Source: Babesia bovis T2Bo
Taxonomy: Eukaryota; Apicomplexa; Aconoidasida; Piroplasmida; Babesiidae
Direction: 5' to 3'
Assembly (NCBI RefSeq): GCF_000165395.2
Contig: NC_010575.1
Span: 1,659,001-1,723,000 of the forward strand
Length of the DNA stretch: 64,000 nt
Positions 34,850-45,675 of this stretch are shown here, in pieces; position 1 is the stretch's first letter, and every line of letters starts with the position of its first letter. The notes under the pieces were generated by a model, which had not been told where the DNA came from, did no database searches, and saw only the letters and a list, made by a program, of their open reading frames with translations. The position numbers and the translations under genes were made by a program.

Positions 34850-36121
34850 TTAGGCCACATCTTTGAAGAAAGGGTGGTCCATTGCATCCTTTGGTGTGAT
34901 TCTCATGGTGTGGTCGTACACCAGCATCTTATCTATAAGATCGATGACTTCTGGCACACAAAGGTGTTTATTTTCATCCTCGATGAAACTAGACCACGGC
35001 TTGCGCGGATAATTGCCCAGTATTTTTTCGTATACTGGAGCCACCTTAAGTCCGTACTTCTTGAAGTAGGCACGTAGGTCCTCGGTTCCTAGAACCTTTG
35101 CAATCTTAACAAGCTGGTCGTAATTGTCGTGTCCATAAAAGAACGGTTCCTTTTTGAATACCATTCCTGCCAACATACATCCAATACTCCATACATCCAA
35201 GCTATAGTCGTAGTACTTCATGTCTACTAGTAGCTCAGGTCCCTTGTAATATCTACTTGCAACTCTTACGTTGTATTCCTGTTCAGGGTGGTAGAACTCG
35301 GCCAAACCCCAGTCAATTAGTTTCAATTCCCTCTTTTCATGGTCAATCATGACGTTATGCGGCTTCACATCTCTGTGCATGATACCTTGGCTGTGAGCAT
35401 AGTCCACGGCCTTGAGCAGCTGGTACATGTAGTACTTGATATCTGCGATCGTGAATGTTGGATACAAGATTTTGAAATCCGTGTTGTTGACGTATTCAAA
35501 TATAAGCGATGGAGTTCTGCTCTGAGGGTCCTTGACGATGTCTAATAGCTTAATGATGTTTGGCCCCCCGCTGAGGTTTTGTAGAATCTTGATTTCCCTC
35601 TTGATTTTTTTCTTTTTCAATGGCTTAAGAATCTTGACAACTATACGTTCGTGTGTAAGGAGATTTGTACCTTCAAAAACCTCGCTGTACTTGCCGCGTC
35701 CAAGCTTCCTCACGATCTCATAGTTGTTAGGGACATTCCACATGAGTGTAATGTTTTCATAGTCCCAATAATCAGGACCACGTTTAGTGTTAACATCTGC
35801 ATATAGCTTAGGAAGGATGATGGGCAAATTTGTGTTTGGATATGTTCCGCGTGATGTCGCGCGTTTCTCACTCTCGACATCCATATTAGTTGGACTTGGT
35901 TCGTCGTTCTCACTCTCTTCTATATAACCCTCCGGATTTACAAAAATTCGGATAGATCCCCGAAAGGCTAGAGGCTTCCTTTGTTGTCCACGGGGCGCTC
36001 CTGATTGGGCAGTGCCAACCTCGTTCGCGCTCACTGGTTTTAGTGACACACCGCTATGGAATGCCGCAAACAACAAATTTGAAGCCAAATATAGCTTCCA
36101 TACTCCACCGGTGAGTTTCAT
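34850..36121 (-). CDS. CK2A: Casein kinase 2 catalytic subunit alpha with N-terminal signal-peptide extension
   Basis: 423 residues, one exon. The kinase core from ~residue 125 is classic CK2 alpha: [11 protein letters not shown] (Gly loop), the basic KKKKIKREI cluster, [22 protein letters not shown] (DWG instead of DFG) and [11 protein letters not shown]. The [15 protein letters not shown] segment just before it is the CK2 N-terminal activating segment. About 100 extra residues precede it, beginning with a hydrophobic leader ([20 protein letters not shown]). A similar signal-peptide extension was, from memory, reported for Theileria parva CK2 alpha. Without the leader, Met79 or so would give a normal-length enzyme, so two protein forms are possible. 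Confidence 0.93.
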   Translation of the reverse strand: MKLTGGVWKLYLASNLLFAAFHSGVSLKPVSANEVGTAQSGAPRGQQRKPLAFRGSIRIFVNPEGYIEESENDEPSPTNMDVESEKRATSRGTYPNTNLPIILPKLYADVNTKRGPDYWDYENITLMWNVPNNYEIVRKLGRGKYSEVFEGTNLLTHERIVVKILKPLKKKKIKREIKILQNLSGGPNIIKLLDIVKDPQSRTPSLIFEYVNNTDFKILYPTFTIADIKYYMYQLLKAVDYAHSQGIMHRDVKPHNVMIDHEKRELKLIDWGLAEFYHPEQEYNVRVASRYYKGPELLVDMKYYDYSLDVWSIGCMLAGMVFKKEPFFYGHDNYDQLVKIAKVLGTEDLRAYFKKYGLKVAPVYEKILGNYPRKPWSSFIEDENKHLCVPEVIDLIDKMLVYDHTMRITPKDAMDHPFFKDVA

Positions 36122-36247
36122 CCCAGTAAAACGTATACGAAGACGGCTTCAGACCCGACTGATTATATTAGACACTTACTGTTGTCTGCAGACACGTCCC
36201 CACACCAAGCTATTGTTTTTAAATGGTTTTACTGATATTAGGCATGT

Positions 36248-38243
36248 TTATAGCTCATCACTGTAGCCACTATCGTCTGCCTGTTCGCTGGAGCCGTACA
36301 GCTTTGCGATGATAGGGTTGCATATGGCCTCTACTTCACGTTGCTTGTCGGTGTTGTCTTGTGCGTCAGCATCTGGATGTTGCATCATCCAGGTTTCGGC
36401 TTCAGAAATGGCCTTCATAATGATGTCCTTGTCATCATCTTCGATTTTATGTGCCAATTTGTCCTTGTCTTGGACCGTTTTCTTCATAGAGTCGAGGTAG
36501 ACCTCTAGCGCCTGTTTACTCTGAACCTTTTCGAACACTTCCTTATCCTTTTCCGCATTAGCCTCGGCATCGCGGATCATACGTTCAATTTCTTCTGGTG
36601 AAAGGCGTCCCTTGTCGGGAGTAATAACGATGTTACGCTTCTTACCACTTCCCTTTTCCTCAGCAGAGACACTGAGGATACCATTAGTGTCGACATCGAA
36701 TGTAACTTCGATTTGTGGCACACCACGGGGTGCCGGAGGAATGCCAGTCAAGTCGAATTTACCCAGATGGGTGTTGTCCTTGGTCATGGTACGTTGTCCC
36801 TGGTACACCTGGATGGTGACAGTGGATTGGTTGTCTGATGAGGTGGAGAATATCTGTGATTTGTGTGCTGGTAGGAGTGAGTTCCTTTCGATGATAACTG
36901 ACATAACTCCACCAACGGTTTCAATACCCAGAGACAATGGGCACACATCTAACAGAAGCACGTCGTGTGTTGATTCACCAGATAGCACACCCCCCTGCAT
37001 GGCGGCACCGTAAGCAACGGCCTCATCAGGGTTAATTCCGTAGTCAGGTTCCTTACCGAAAAACTCTTCGATCATCTTCCTGATCTTGGGGATACGTGTT
37101 GAACCACCGATAAGCACGACCTTTTGTATTTCGGTCTTTGACATTTGTATAGTCTTTAGCACATCCTTGACGGTGTCTAGCGTCTTGACAAACAAGTCCT
37201 CATTGAGACTTTCGAACTTTGCCCTGGTGAGTGTCTCGCTGAAGTCCTTACCATCGATGAGGTTTTCTATTTCGATAGTGGTTTCTGTAGTAGATGAGAG
37301 AGTACGCTTGGCGGCCTCGACCTCCTTACGTAGCTTTTGTACGGCCTGTTTGTCCTTCATAATATCGATTCCATGCTTCTTTTTGAAGATCTTGATAAAG
37401 TGGTCCATGACTCGCCTGTCAAAGTCTTCACCACCAAGGTGGGTGTCACCGGCAGTACCGATGACTTCGAAGACACCAGAGTCAAGCATAAGGACTGATA
37501 CATCGAAAGTACCACCACCAAGATCATATACAAGGATATTAGATTCGGTGGTAGCCCTGTCTATACCATATGCAATAGCGGCAGCGGTGGGTTCGTTGAT
37601 GATGCGTACAACTTCAAGACCGGCAATGGCACCAGCATCCTTGGTTGACTGACGCTGGGCGTCGTTGAAGTATGCAGGCACAGTGATAATGGCCTTGTGT
37701 ACCTCCTTTCCCAAATAGTTTTCGGCTATTTGTTTCATCTTTTTAAGCACCATAGCACTAATTTCCTCAGGTGCATACTCTTTGGTGGTTGCACCTTTAA
37801 TTTGGATGTAAGGCCTACCACTCTTGTTGACAATGGCATACGGTAAAAGCTTCATGTCATTTTGAACCTCCTTGTCGTTGAACTTGCGTCCAATCAACCT
37901 TTTCACGTCGAAGATGGTGTTGGTGTAATTGATGGTTGCGTCACTTTTTGCAGCCTCACCTACCTTGTGTCCATCATCGGTGAATGAAACATATGAAGGA
38001 GTAATACGATTTCCCATCTCATTTGTGATGATTTCAACACGGCCATTTTTGTAGATACCAACACAGCTGTATGTGGTACCCAGGTCAATACCGATAATTG
38101 GTCCTTCAACTACAAACAAATTATTGCCTAGAAGCTTCCGACTTACCCTTTCCGGACCCTGAATCTGCGTTGGCAATGCTACCACTCAGCGCAATGGCCG
38201 AGAGGGCAGTGACCACAAAAGTGGCCAAGGATTTACCGATCAT
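36248..38243 (-). CDS. BIP: ER Hsp70 chaperone BiP/GRP78
   Basis: Two exons, 38147-38243 and 36248-38109, with a 37 bp intron; 652 residues. Exon 1 encodes the signal peptide ([20 protein letters not shown]). Exon 2 starts the ATPase domain with [16 protein letters not shown] and contains [26 protein letters not shown] and [11 protein letters not shown]. The substrate-binding domain and helical lid follow. The C terminus is SDEL, a KDEL-type ER retention signal. The intron happens to lack a stop in the exon 2 frame, so a misread start 28 codons earlier (38185) would lose the signal peptide. BiP folds secretory proteins; in this parasite that includes exported VESA1. Confidence 0.97.
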
Positions 38244-38959
38244 TTTGTTAAAATGAAGGCCAAGTTGTGCGTGTAATATTGCATCAAAATAGCGTAATAC
38301 TTGGCTGAAGGTGTGCCTGGTCGCACACGTACAGTTCACCTTTTTGTTTTGACTTGCACCCTTTACGATGGGTCTATGGTCTAATTAATGTTGTTGGCAA
38401 CCTACTGTGATTACCTCCAAACAGGATGCTATAGTTTGCTTTATTGTTTGCAAAAACAGTAGAAGTTAGTTGATTGTTTCCAAGGACGTCTCGATTCTTC
38501 ACACCTACCCTACCCCCATCAACCGTAATGTGCTGTCATTGTGTATAATTTCAACCTTCTGGCTCATTATGGATCTAATAACTTTTACATTATATATTAT
38601 GAGGGCTGTCTTAGTGAGTTGGTAGCATCATAAACGTACACCTCATTGTGATTCTGTTGTTTTGTCGTTGTCTATAGTACGTTGTTATGCTGGCGTACGG
38701 ATATGTCTATGTTTGAGTTACCTATGTTGTACATTTACACATTACGTTTTTACGGCTATTTTATGTTACTGTGTGGTTGCGATTTTAAAATTTCCTTCGT
38801 TATTGACATTTTGAAGTCTCTACTGGTTACGCTTACACATGTTATTTATTATTTCAGACATATCTCTTTTATATTAGAACAAATGAATACTTTTAACGTC
38901 ATATATACAACAACTTCAGTTTAAGTGAATGGGTTTAAATTGTTTGGTCACTTGTGTCG
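38244..38959. other. Intergenic region upstream of BiP
   Basis: 716 bp between BiP and the next minus-strand gene. It is AT-rich and TGT-rich with no supported ORF. It should hold the BiP promoter; I could not find an unambiguous ER-stress-like element. Confidence 0.45.
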
Positions 38960-39250
38960 CTACATATCCTTCTTCTGTATACATGCTTCGTAATCTTTAA
39001 AGTGTTTACTGCATTGTAGTACCTTTTCGAAGTTATCTGTTTCTAATGTAGTGGTTTCACTGGTCCTCGATGATGCTTTAATGGTATTGTAAAAGCTATT
39101 TAAACAGCTTGCCAACAACTGTTCGGAACGTTTACACTGTACATCAGATTCTGATGTTCCTTTAGGTTCAGATTTAGTATAAGCAGTTTGTTTTGTTGCT
39201 GAGAAGTCTTGTAGGAATTCTCTCGATAGAAGAATTTTATGCCCTTCCAT
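38960..39250 (-). CDS. Small twin CX9C (CHCH-like) protein
   Basis: 96 residues, single exon. Two motifs with exactly nine residues between cysteines are present: CKRSEQLLASC and CSKHFKDYEAC, separated by a ~30-residue linker. This is the pattern of coiled-coil-helix proteins oxidised by the Mia40 pathway in the mitochondrial intermembrane space, where many act as respiratory assembly factors. The 40-residue N-terminal extension has no clear presequence, as usual for Mia40 clients. I cannot name the ortholog. The linker is longer than in most twin CX9C proteins, so the assignment is by pattern. Confidence 0.6.
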   Translation of the reverse strand: MEGHKILLSREFLQDFSATKQTAYTKSEPKGTSESDVQCKRSEQLLASCLNSFYNTIKASSRTSETTTLETDNFEKVLQCSKHFKDYEACIQKKDM

Positions 39251-39427
39251 CTTGTGGTTTACGCGTATTCTTTAATTTGGGTGCATGATCCAATTCTGTC
39301 AAATCTTCACAGGGTCCTTATTTAAAAAATGGCATACACCTTTTAAATCCCATATTTTCGCATATGTATTCTTATGTTGAGTTAAATTCATTTGTTTCTG
39401 CATAATATCGCATTTTGTAGCTTTAAA

Positions 39428-40091
39428 CTATTCAATTAGAAATTGGTTGTAGACACTCCTACGACTGAGTTTCCTCAGTATGGTTTTTTGCGTATTTTCC
39501 AGTCTTTCGATTGAGTACATTAATTGATCAAGTTTAGTTTTTAGAGATTCCAAGTAAGGTTCAATCTCTGTCCGAATTGTTAGTAGTTCCGGTATTTCTA
39601 TAGAATGTTGATTGGTATCCACCGCCTGTATTACACTGCCTATTTCAGTATCATCCTTTTGTACCCCTAAATCGCAGTGCAGCTTTATGGTATTTAGATT
39701 TGATTCCAGTTTACATGCTAATTCTTGTGAGTATACCAAGTGGTTATCGTCCTTCTATTTTTAGCATAGGGTCATCTTTACTGGAAACAAACATGAAACT
39801 CGACGATTCTCTTTTTTATTGTGTCTTCTTTTGTTATTTTGTTGTTTGCTGGATATATTAAACCTTATATGGAACTACTTACTGTAAATTCTTTTATTAC
39901 GTTGGCTTTGTAGTGTGTACTGATTAGGTAATGTTACTTCGGGCTTGTCGTCATCGAGTGCTGGGACTACCAGCGTTTGTGATTCTATGTTCCGTGAATC
40001 TTTATATATGGATATTATGAATCGTTTTAAAATCTAGGTGTGTATTGAATAACTTACGGCTGTCTTTTAGGCAGGGTTCTTTGTCTTCCAT
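39428..40091 (-). CDS. Small coiled-coil protein of unknown function
   Basis: Assembled from four exons: 40058-40091, 39883-39999, 39793-39848, 39428-39754; 177 residues. The last exon has no Met and must be spliced; each junction has GT..AG and keeps frame, though the exon 2 acceptor could also be 14 bp further in. The C-terminal half has heptad-like leucines (IEPYLESLKTKLDQLMYSIERL) followed by a basic end (RKLSRRSVYNQF). I recognise no family. It could be a subunit of a larger complex. Confidence 0.5.
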
Positions 40092-40213
40092 TTTATTTAT
40101 CATTGTCTATCCTTTCGTTTCGCTTTTATAATATCTATAGATCTACTAATGCCCATTTCATTGTTAAGGATCACTTAGGAGTTGGTGGATGCATTCTCAT
40201 TTCTGCCTTCTAT

Positions 40214-40426
40214 ATGGAAAATTCCTTGTCTAAGCCCATTGCATCCTCTAGAGCCAGCGACGACTGCACATTTTGCCGTGTTACCGGTACTTTATTTTTG
40301 ACTGGTGTTGGTATATACGCATTTGATTGCGCTAGGAAGGCTAGACACAAGCCTATGGATCGTTATTTCAGTATAGTTTTTGGCACGGGTGCTTTATGCA
40401 TGGGTATGTTGTCTTATTTGTGCTGA
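40214..40426 (+). CDS. Small two-TM protein with CxxCR motif (DUF4536/DMAC1-like)
   Basis: 70 residues from ATG 40214. CTFCRVTGTLFLTGVGIYAFDCARKAR fits the CxxCR..G.G.Y...AR pattern of DUF4536 proteins. It is followed by a second hydrophobic segment (IVFGTGALCMGMLSYLC). The human member DMAC1 acts in mitochondrial complex I assembly. Piroplasms lack complex I, so the role here would have to differ. The frame is open upstream of the ATG but has no earlier Met. Confidence 0.55.
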   Translation: MENSLSKPIASSRASDDCTFCRVTGTLFLTGVGIYAFDCARKARHKPMDRYFSIVFGTGALCMGMLSYLC

Positions 40427-40501
40427 ATAAAGTTTAGCTGCTTACCGTGGGTTTGGGTATAAAAGGACTCTCTAGTACCTGATTGACACCTCTTGTTAAC
40501 T

Positions 40502-42325
40502 ATGATTAGTGTAACAACTATTTTCGTCGTTGATTTAAATCGTAAGCCTCTATCGGTTGATCCTACGGATGAGGAGTTACAGGTTAGTTTGCCATCACTT
40601 TGCACCATTGGTTTTTAGGACGCCAAGTTGTTGTATTATTATCCTGACCACTGTGAGATTGAGGAACGCCGATCGCATTTTGGGCTGATTGAGGGTTTGA
40701 TTGGTCTTATCTCCACGTTCACCACTAACAAGATAGATTTCCTAAAGACAAAGCTCTTTACAACTACTGTTAGCGAGTGGTATCCCGGCGTGTATTTAGT
40801 TGTGGTAGGTCTCTGAAACTGTTAGTTATAAACTGATATGAGCCAATTAGTGTTATGTATGCTGTGTTGACACCAACCACGTGTTAATACCCTTTTGTTG
40901 TACTACTATTTTCCCGGTATATCTACTTTCCAGTAGAAATGGACATACATGCTTTTTAATACACTTCAAATTCTTTTTATTATTTATTGTTCTGATCCAT
41001 GTATATGATTTCTTTCTTTTACGTAGTATTATAAAGGTCAGAGTAGATCCATATAGACAGTGACATGACAATTTTTAGTGTTTCAAGGACGATGAAAAAC
41101 ATTCTAGTGAGATGCTTGAGTACAGCCACTCATGGAAGCATTTGATAAACAAGATTGTTTTAGAGAATGCTAAAAGGATTTTTGAGCTGCTTTATGGCCC
41201 TCTTAATGAACACCTAGAGCTTGCCACCTCTTCGGGAAACCTAGATGACCTAAGGATTGCTTTTGACAACTTTTTGCCATCCTTCTTGACGAAATCGGTA
41301 TCAAGCTCGTTTAACATTTTAAAGGGTATGTAACCTTTGTTAGTAGGATAATGTACAGATTGGGACGCCACTAACAAAGCCCATATTAACTCTGCGTTTG
41401 CTTTGGACGCTCAGGTAATCCATTTTACTTGGGTTACCATATTTTCAGACCCTGATAACTGACATTTGTCTTGAGTTTAATGAGGTGAAGGAGTATTTGT
41501 TAATTTACAACAGGGAGATATTTCTGTCTTCGTAGGTTTTCCTTATGTTTTTTGGATAGTCTTTGCAGCCTTGACATTGATGACATGATGGTTATTTACA
41601 CCTTTTTGATAAAGCATGAGGGTAGTGTAAGTTCGAGCACATCTACTAATTTATGTTATGCAGGTGACTAAGGATGCTGAATCTCGTGTAAAAACATTGA
41701 CTCCTACAGTATCTAATGAAGTCCATGTATTAGAATCCGACACGGGTGTAGCTTTCGGGCCTCGTGTTCGTGTTAAAGGGCGGGATTACTATTTATCGGC
41801 TCTTTGTTTTGGTGGTTTGATACTGATTTTACTGCTAGATTCTCGTGATATAGTACTATCGCTAAACAACATAAAGGAGTACCTTAATGGTATACCTCAT
41901 GGCCTTAAAGCTTTGCTGCGGTCGATCTCCAATCCATCTAGTTCTTCGAAGTTACGTACGCTTAGTCTCAATAGCACAACTAAGACCATTCGAAGGTATT
42001 GTTCGGCATGCATATCTATATCTTTTGCAGTATTGGTTACGAGCCTTTGGACGACAAGAAGTTACGTGAGTTGTATATCATTCGCGGTATCCACCACTTG
42101 ATTGAATCTAATGCTGCCCACTTGAATCGCGTGGACGTGAAAACATCGGACGGTTGGATATGTTCACAAGTATCTAACGATCGGTATGTTAAGTCATTGC
42201 GACATGATACCTTTTACAGCGAGATGTATCTATCTTTATCGTCGGACCGTTTGGGTTTGACTGCGGTTACTCAAACTTTTGACGATTTTGTGAAGAGCCA
42301 TTTGGGTGGCATATACTTCATCTAG
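40502..42325 (+). CDS. CCZ1-like longin-domain protein (Mon1-Ccz1 Rab GEF subunit)
   Basis: Exons: 40502-40582, 40619-40804, ~41079-41325, 41359-41414, 41449-41531, 41569-41626, 41664-41995, 42031-42325; about 445 residues. The first longin-like part (TTIFVVDLNRKPL, LLYYYPDHCEIEERRSHFGLIEGLIGL) resembles the human CCZ1 start. SSSLDIDDMMVIYTFLIKH matches its middle, and the C terminus (LRELYIIRG, then TFDDFVKSHLGGIYFI) resembles its end. Ccz1 with Mon1 activates Rab7 on late endosomes and vacuoles. The junction of exons 2 and 3 is the weakest: the 274 bp intron is long here and may hide a small exon near 41020-41040 (VRVDPY). Confidence 0.65.
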
Positions 42326-42448
42326 CTTTAATGATAATTTAACCTTGTCCTATATATACTATAGCGTTCGTTATATAACTGGTGGTTAATCTGGTTACAC
42401 TTCATTAGAGTGTTTTTTGGGTTTTCACTACTCCAGGAGCATACATGC

Positions 42449-43720
42449 TCAGTTAGACAGCAGTGAGATATCAAAGCTTTTATTTACTATGTGCACTGGT
42501 GCAATTTGGTGTGCTACCTTTGTTTTGTAAATCACGGTTGCCATAGTTTCGGTTGTACTAAATTCGTAGTACTCTCCTTTAGCAATCTGGTTCAAATGAT
42601 TTGTTATATTTAGCACATACCTCATATATACACTTTGCATTATCTCTTGTGAATCTTTGCTTATCTTCAGGATTTGGGAACATGACTTCCAGCTGGTCTC
42701 CTACGGTGGTTGAGTAGTCGAAGTCCTCTATATAGTCGCTGATGCCACGTTCATCGTATATGAATAAACAGGATGTGTGCAAGCAACCGTTGTCTTGATA
42801 GAATACTACCTTTTGCATTTGCGGTATTTCATAGAGGTCCTTGTACAATTTGATACCTGTGGGATATACAACCATTATGTGCTCCTTACCACAACTGTTG
42901 AGCAATTGCAGTGCTGATCTTTTAGATTCTAATTCTTGGCGTTGTTCTTTACGTTCACGTTTCTTTATGTTGGCGATGAGTTCGTCACGCTCCCTAAGCT
43001 TATCTACTGAGCGCTTATATAGCTTCAGTAGTTCTGGGCTACCAGCTTCCAATGTTGCCATGAGTTCTGCAGTATCATTTTGTGCCTTAATATACTCGTA
43101 GTAAGCCAAGCAATACGACAGTGTCTTTTTATACAATTCCAATTCAAACGACGCAGCGGCTGCTCTGAAGTATCTGGGCGGTATTAGGACCTATGATATA
43201 AACCTACGCTTTAACATTACTAGGATCTTTTGCTATACTTTGGCGACAGTCGTCTATGCACTTGACACGTTCGCCTGTTTAATATAATACTTCGTGATGT
43301 AATCTACCTTTTTTTAGGTAGACCAAAGCCCTGTTTAGGTAGAGTTGTGCATTAAGTTTGGTATTCTTTGATTGGGCTTCTATTCCTTTTGTATAACTTG
43401 ATATTGCGGCATCGTAAAAGTATTGTCCTTGTTGTACGTATTCGTTACCGACTTCCTGTGGAAGTTGTTACGTAGTTCTATAGAGTCCTACTTTATACTT
43501 TTCTGCGATAGATTCTCTAGTTTCACCTTCTGCCAGTAGTTGCTGCAATGCTTGTAGATCCTCATTTCCTTCGGTATCGTCTGTTATTGTATGTAGGCTT
43601 TATTCGGGCAGTCTTACGTGGAATCTCGTCCATGAAGAGTGGGTGATCAATGTCCCCGTATTGTTCTGTGAACTTTTTGAGGAACTCAGGGTCAATAACA
43701 TAATCATCATCGTCATCCAT
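42449..43720 (-). CDS. TTC4/Cns1-like TPR co-chaperone
   Basis: Six exons: 43618-43720, 43492-43580, 43308-43455, 43208-43274, 42621-43164, 42449-42586; 362 residues. TPR helices are visible in exons 3-5 (GNEYVQQGQYFYDAAISSYTK, NAQLYLNRALVYLKK, VKCIDDCRQSIAKDP). A charged coiled coil follows, then a C-terminal domain (VFYQDNGCLHTSCLFIY, VGDQLEVMFP) with the order seen in TTC4/Cns1. These proteins bind Hsp90 and Hsp70 and are linked to translation elongation factor folding. The start ATG is 22 bp after the stop of the DnaJ-thioredoxin gene upstream on the same strand. Split over small exons, it is easily annotated as two hypothetical genes. Confidence 0.75.
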
Positions 43721-43742
43721 ATTGTTTATTTATTATTAGTGT

Positions 43743-45531
43743 TTATAGTTCATCGTGTTCCTGTGCCTCGATAACTTTGGGTATGTGTGTGAGTGTGCGC
43801 TTAAGGCTGACTGAGCCTGCAATTACATCGTTGATGAACTTTTCTACGTTTTCTACTGTTGATACATCTTCCAGTACCTAGATTCTATGACGACATTTTA
43901 TTTTAACCTACTTCAAATCTTTTACGTTTTCCTCTGTAGGCCACTAGCCTAGCACAGTTTTGGTAGAAGTGGCAATTTGTTGATATTCCAAACGTCTCCA
44001 CGTATGATGGCTGATAGTTGGTTAATATACACCCTTATATAACTCACCTGTTCTTCTGCGTAGACAAACCTGACTTTGATAGGGTCATTAGCGTACTTTT
44101 TGGCGATATTATAGAGTTCATCATGCACTGGCAATTCCTTTCCTTTTCCAAATCTGACGAAAACGAAGCAGAATTGGTTATCACGTTCGTTACAGTCACC
44201 TAATGCCATGCGTTTGACTGTTAGTTTGGTATATCCTCCTCCTGACATTTTAGTATTTTGTAGCCTTTTTGCTTCGAACTGCAACATATTTAGTCTCAGT
44301 ATTATCTCATTGTATTCTATGAATTCCATATCTATGGTAGCTCCTGCAGCTGATGTATACCCTGTTGCACTTTCTTACCGCGCATTGAAGAGACATCTTC
44401 TACGGCGATGAGCACACCTGCTTTAGGCGTTCCGTGACTTCCAAATCGTTTTGTCACCTCGGTGTTACTAGCTCTCACGAATGCAAACGATATTTTCTGA
44501 TCAAAATGCTTGGCCAATGCCTTTAATTTGATGAGGTAAGCTCCCCTTTTGATGATGGCCACTATTTTCAACATGGTTGACTCTGATTCTAGGAATTGAA
44601 TCAGTTGCTTTTTGTCTTTAATTTCGATATATTGCGATGGTAGGTGTTTGCTAACGAATGCTTCCAATTGCTCTGTATAGTTTTGTCCTTGGTATGTGAA
44701 GTGGTTCCTGGGTCCTGTAATGGCCACTATTTGCGGGACTCTATCGACACCGTATTTACTACACAAATCATTGTACATATTGCAGTTTACAGCAATGGTG
44801 CGCACAGCGCCTTTGAACTTTGTTGCAAAGTCTACAAATGGTGCTTTGGCGTTTCTGCAGTGTGGGCACGTATCCATGTAGAAGAAGCAAATGTTAATAG
44901 ATCTCATGGTATCTATGCTTTTATTGAATTCAACAGTGTCGACATCATCGACCAATGTACCGTCGAACATCCGATTACCGCCAGTGCCTCTTCCATCTCG
45001 GTGTGCTGTATATGATTATATGCATCATGTCTGTAGGTTACCTTGGTGGAACTGTGATCCTCCACCACCATGTTGTCTACGATTTCCGAAGTGAAACTGG
45101 TCGAAGAATCCATCAAAAGGGCCATCATTCATATCAAATGTGAATGTTGCTCCTCCTCCGTGATGTGCCCATCCTGTCTGATGGAAGAAATCATGCCCTT
45201 GTTGTCCTTGTGATTGTGCTCCAGCGCCATTGACTCCGGCTTCACCGTATAAATCATATTGCTTTCGTTTTTCGCTGTCTTTAAGGACTTCGTATGCTGT
45301 GTTGATATCTTTGAACTCTTCCTCCTTTCCTGGTGCCACGTCTGGGTGGAGCTTCTTAGCTTTAGAACGGTAAGCTTTGGCGATGTCTGCATCTGATGCA
45401 TTCCGTGACACCCCTAAGAGGCTATAGTAGTCCTTTGCTGCTTGGATGTACCACGAAAGCGCGCAAAGCATCGTCACTGCAAGAAGCCTGACGACACGTA
45501 GTAATCGTGTCGCGGCTCTGGCGTGTTCCAT
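43743..45531 (-). CDS. ER DnaJ-thioredoxin fusion protein with HDEL retention signal
   Basis: Exons: 45042-45531, 44379-44996, 44048-44343, 43912-44010, 43743-43877; 545 residues. An N-terminal hydrophobic leader ([14 protein letters not shown]) precedes a J domain ([19 protein letters not shown], with HPD in [10 protein letters not shown]). A Gly/His-rich segment follows, then a thioredoxin fold with the active site TCPHC. A second thioredoxin-like region without CXXC follows, and the protein ends EHDEL. The plan recalls ERdj5 and DNAJC16. With BiP 5 kb away in the window, a J-domain partner that reduces or isomerises disulfides in the ER is likely. VESA1 proteins are very cysteine-rich and are plausible clients (inference). 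The HDEL end appears only after the last two small exons are joined. Confidence 0.88.
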
Positions 45532-45675
45532 ATTAATTAATTTTATTGTACCATACTCGCAGTTAAAAAATTATGTTTAGGTATGTGTCGCGCCAGGGCG
45601 TTTGCCTGCCTGGCTCTAGTGTGTCCATCTGTGTGAGTTAGGTGAGGGTCACTGTAAAATGGATTGCGATGTGTA

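Noticed and set aside
38147..38185. Alternative BiP start 28 codons upstream of the ATPase domain
   Set aside because: The frame reads through the 37 bp intron; splicing to the signal-peptide exon gives a normal BiP N terminus.
38682..38924. 80-residue plus-strand ORF upstream of BiP
   Set aside because: AT-rich, Tyr/Phe/Leu-biased chance frame without a family match; it overlaps the probable BiP promoter region.
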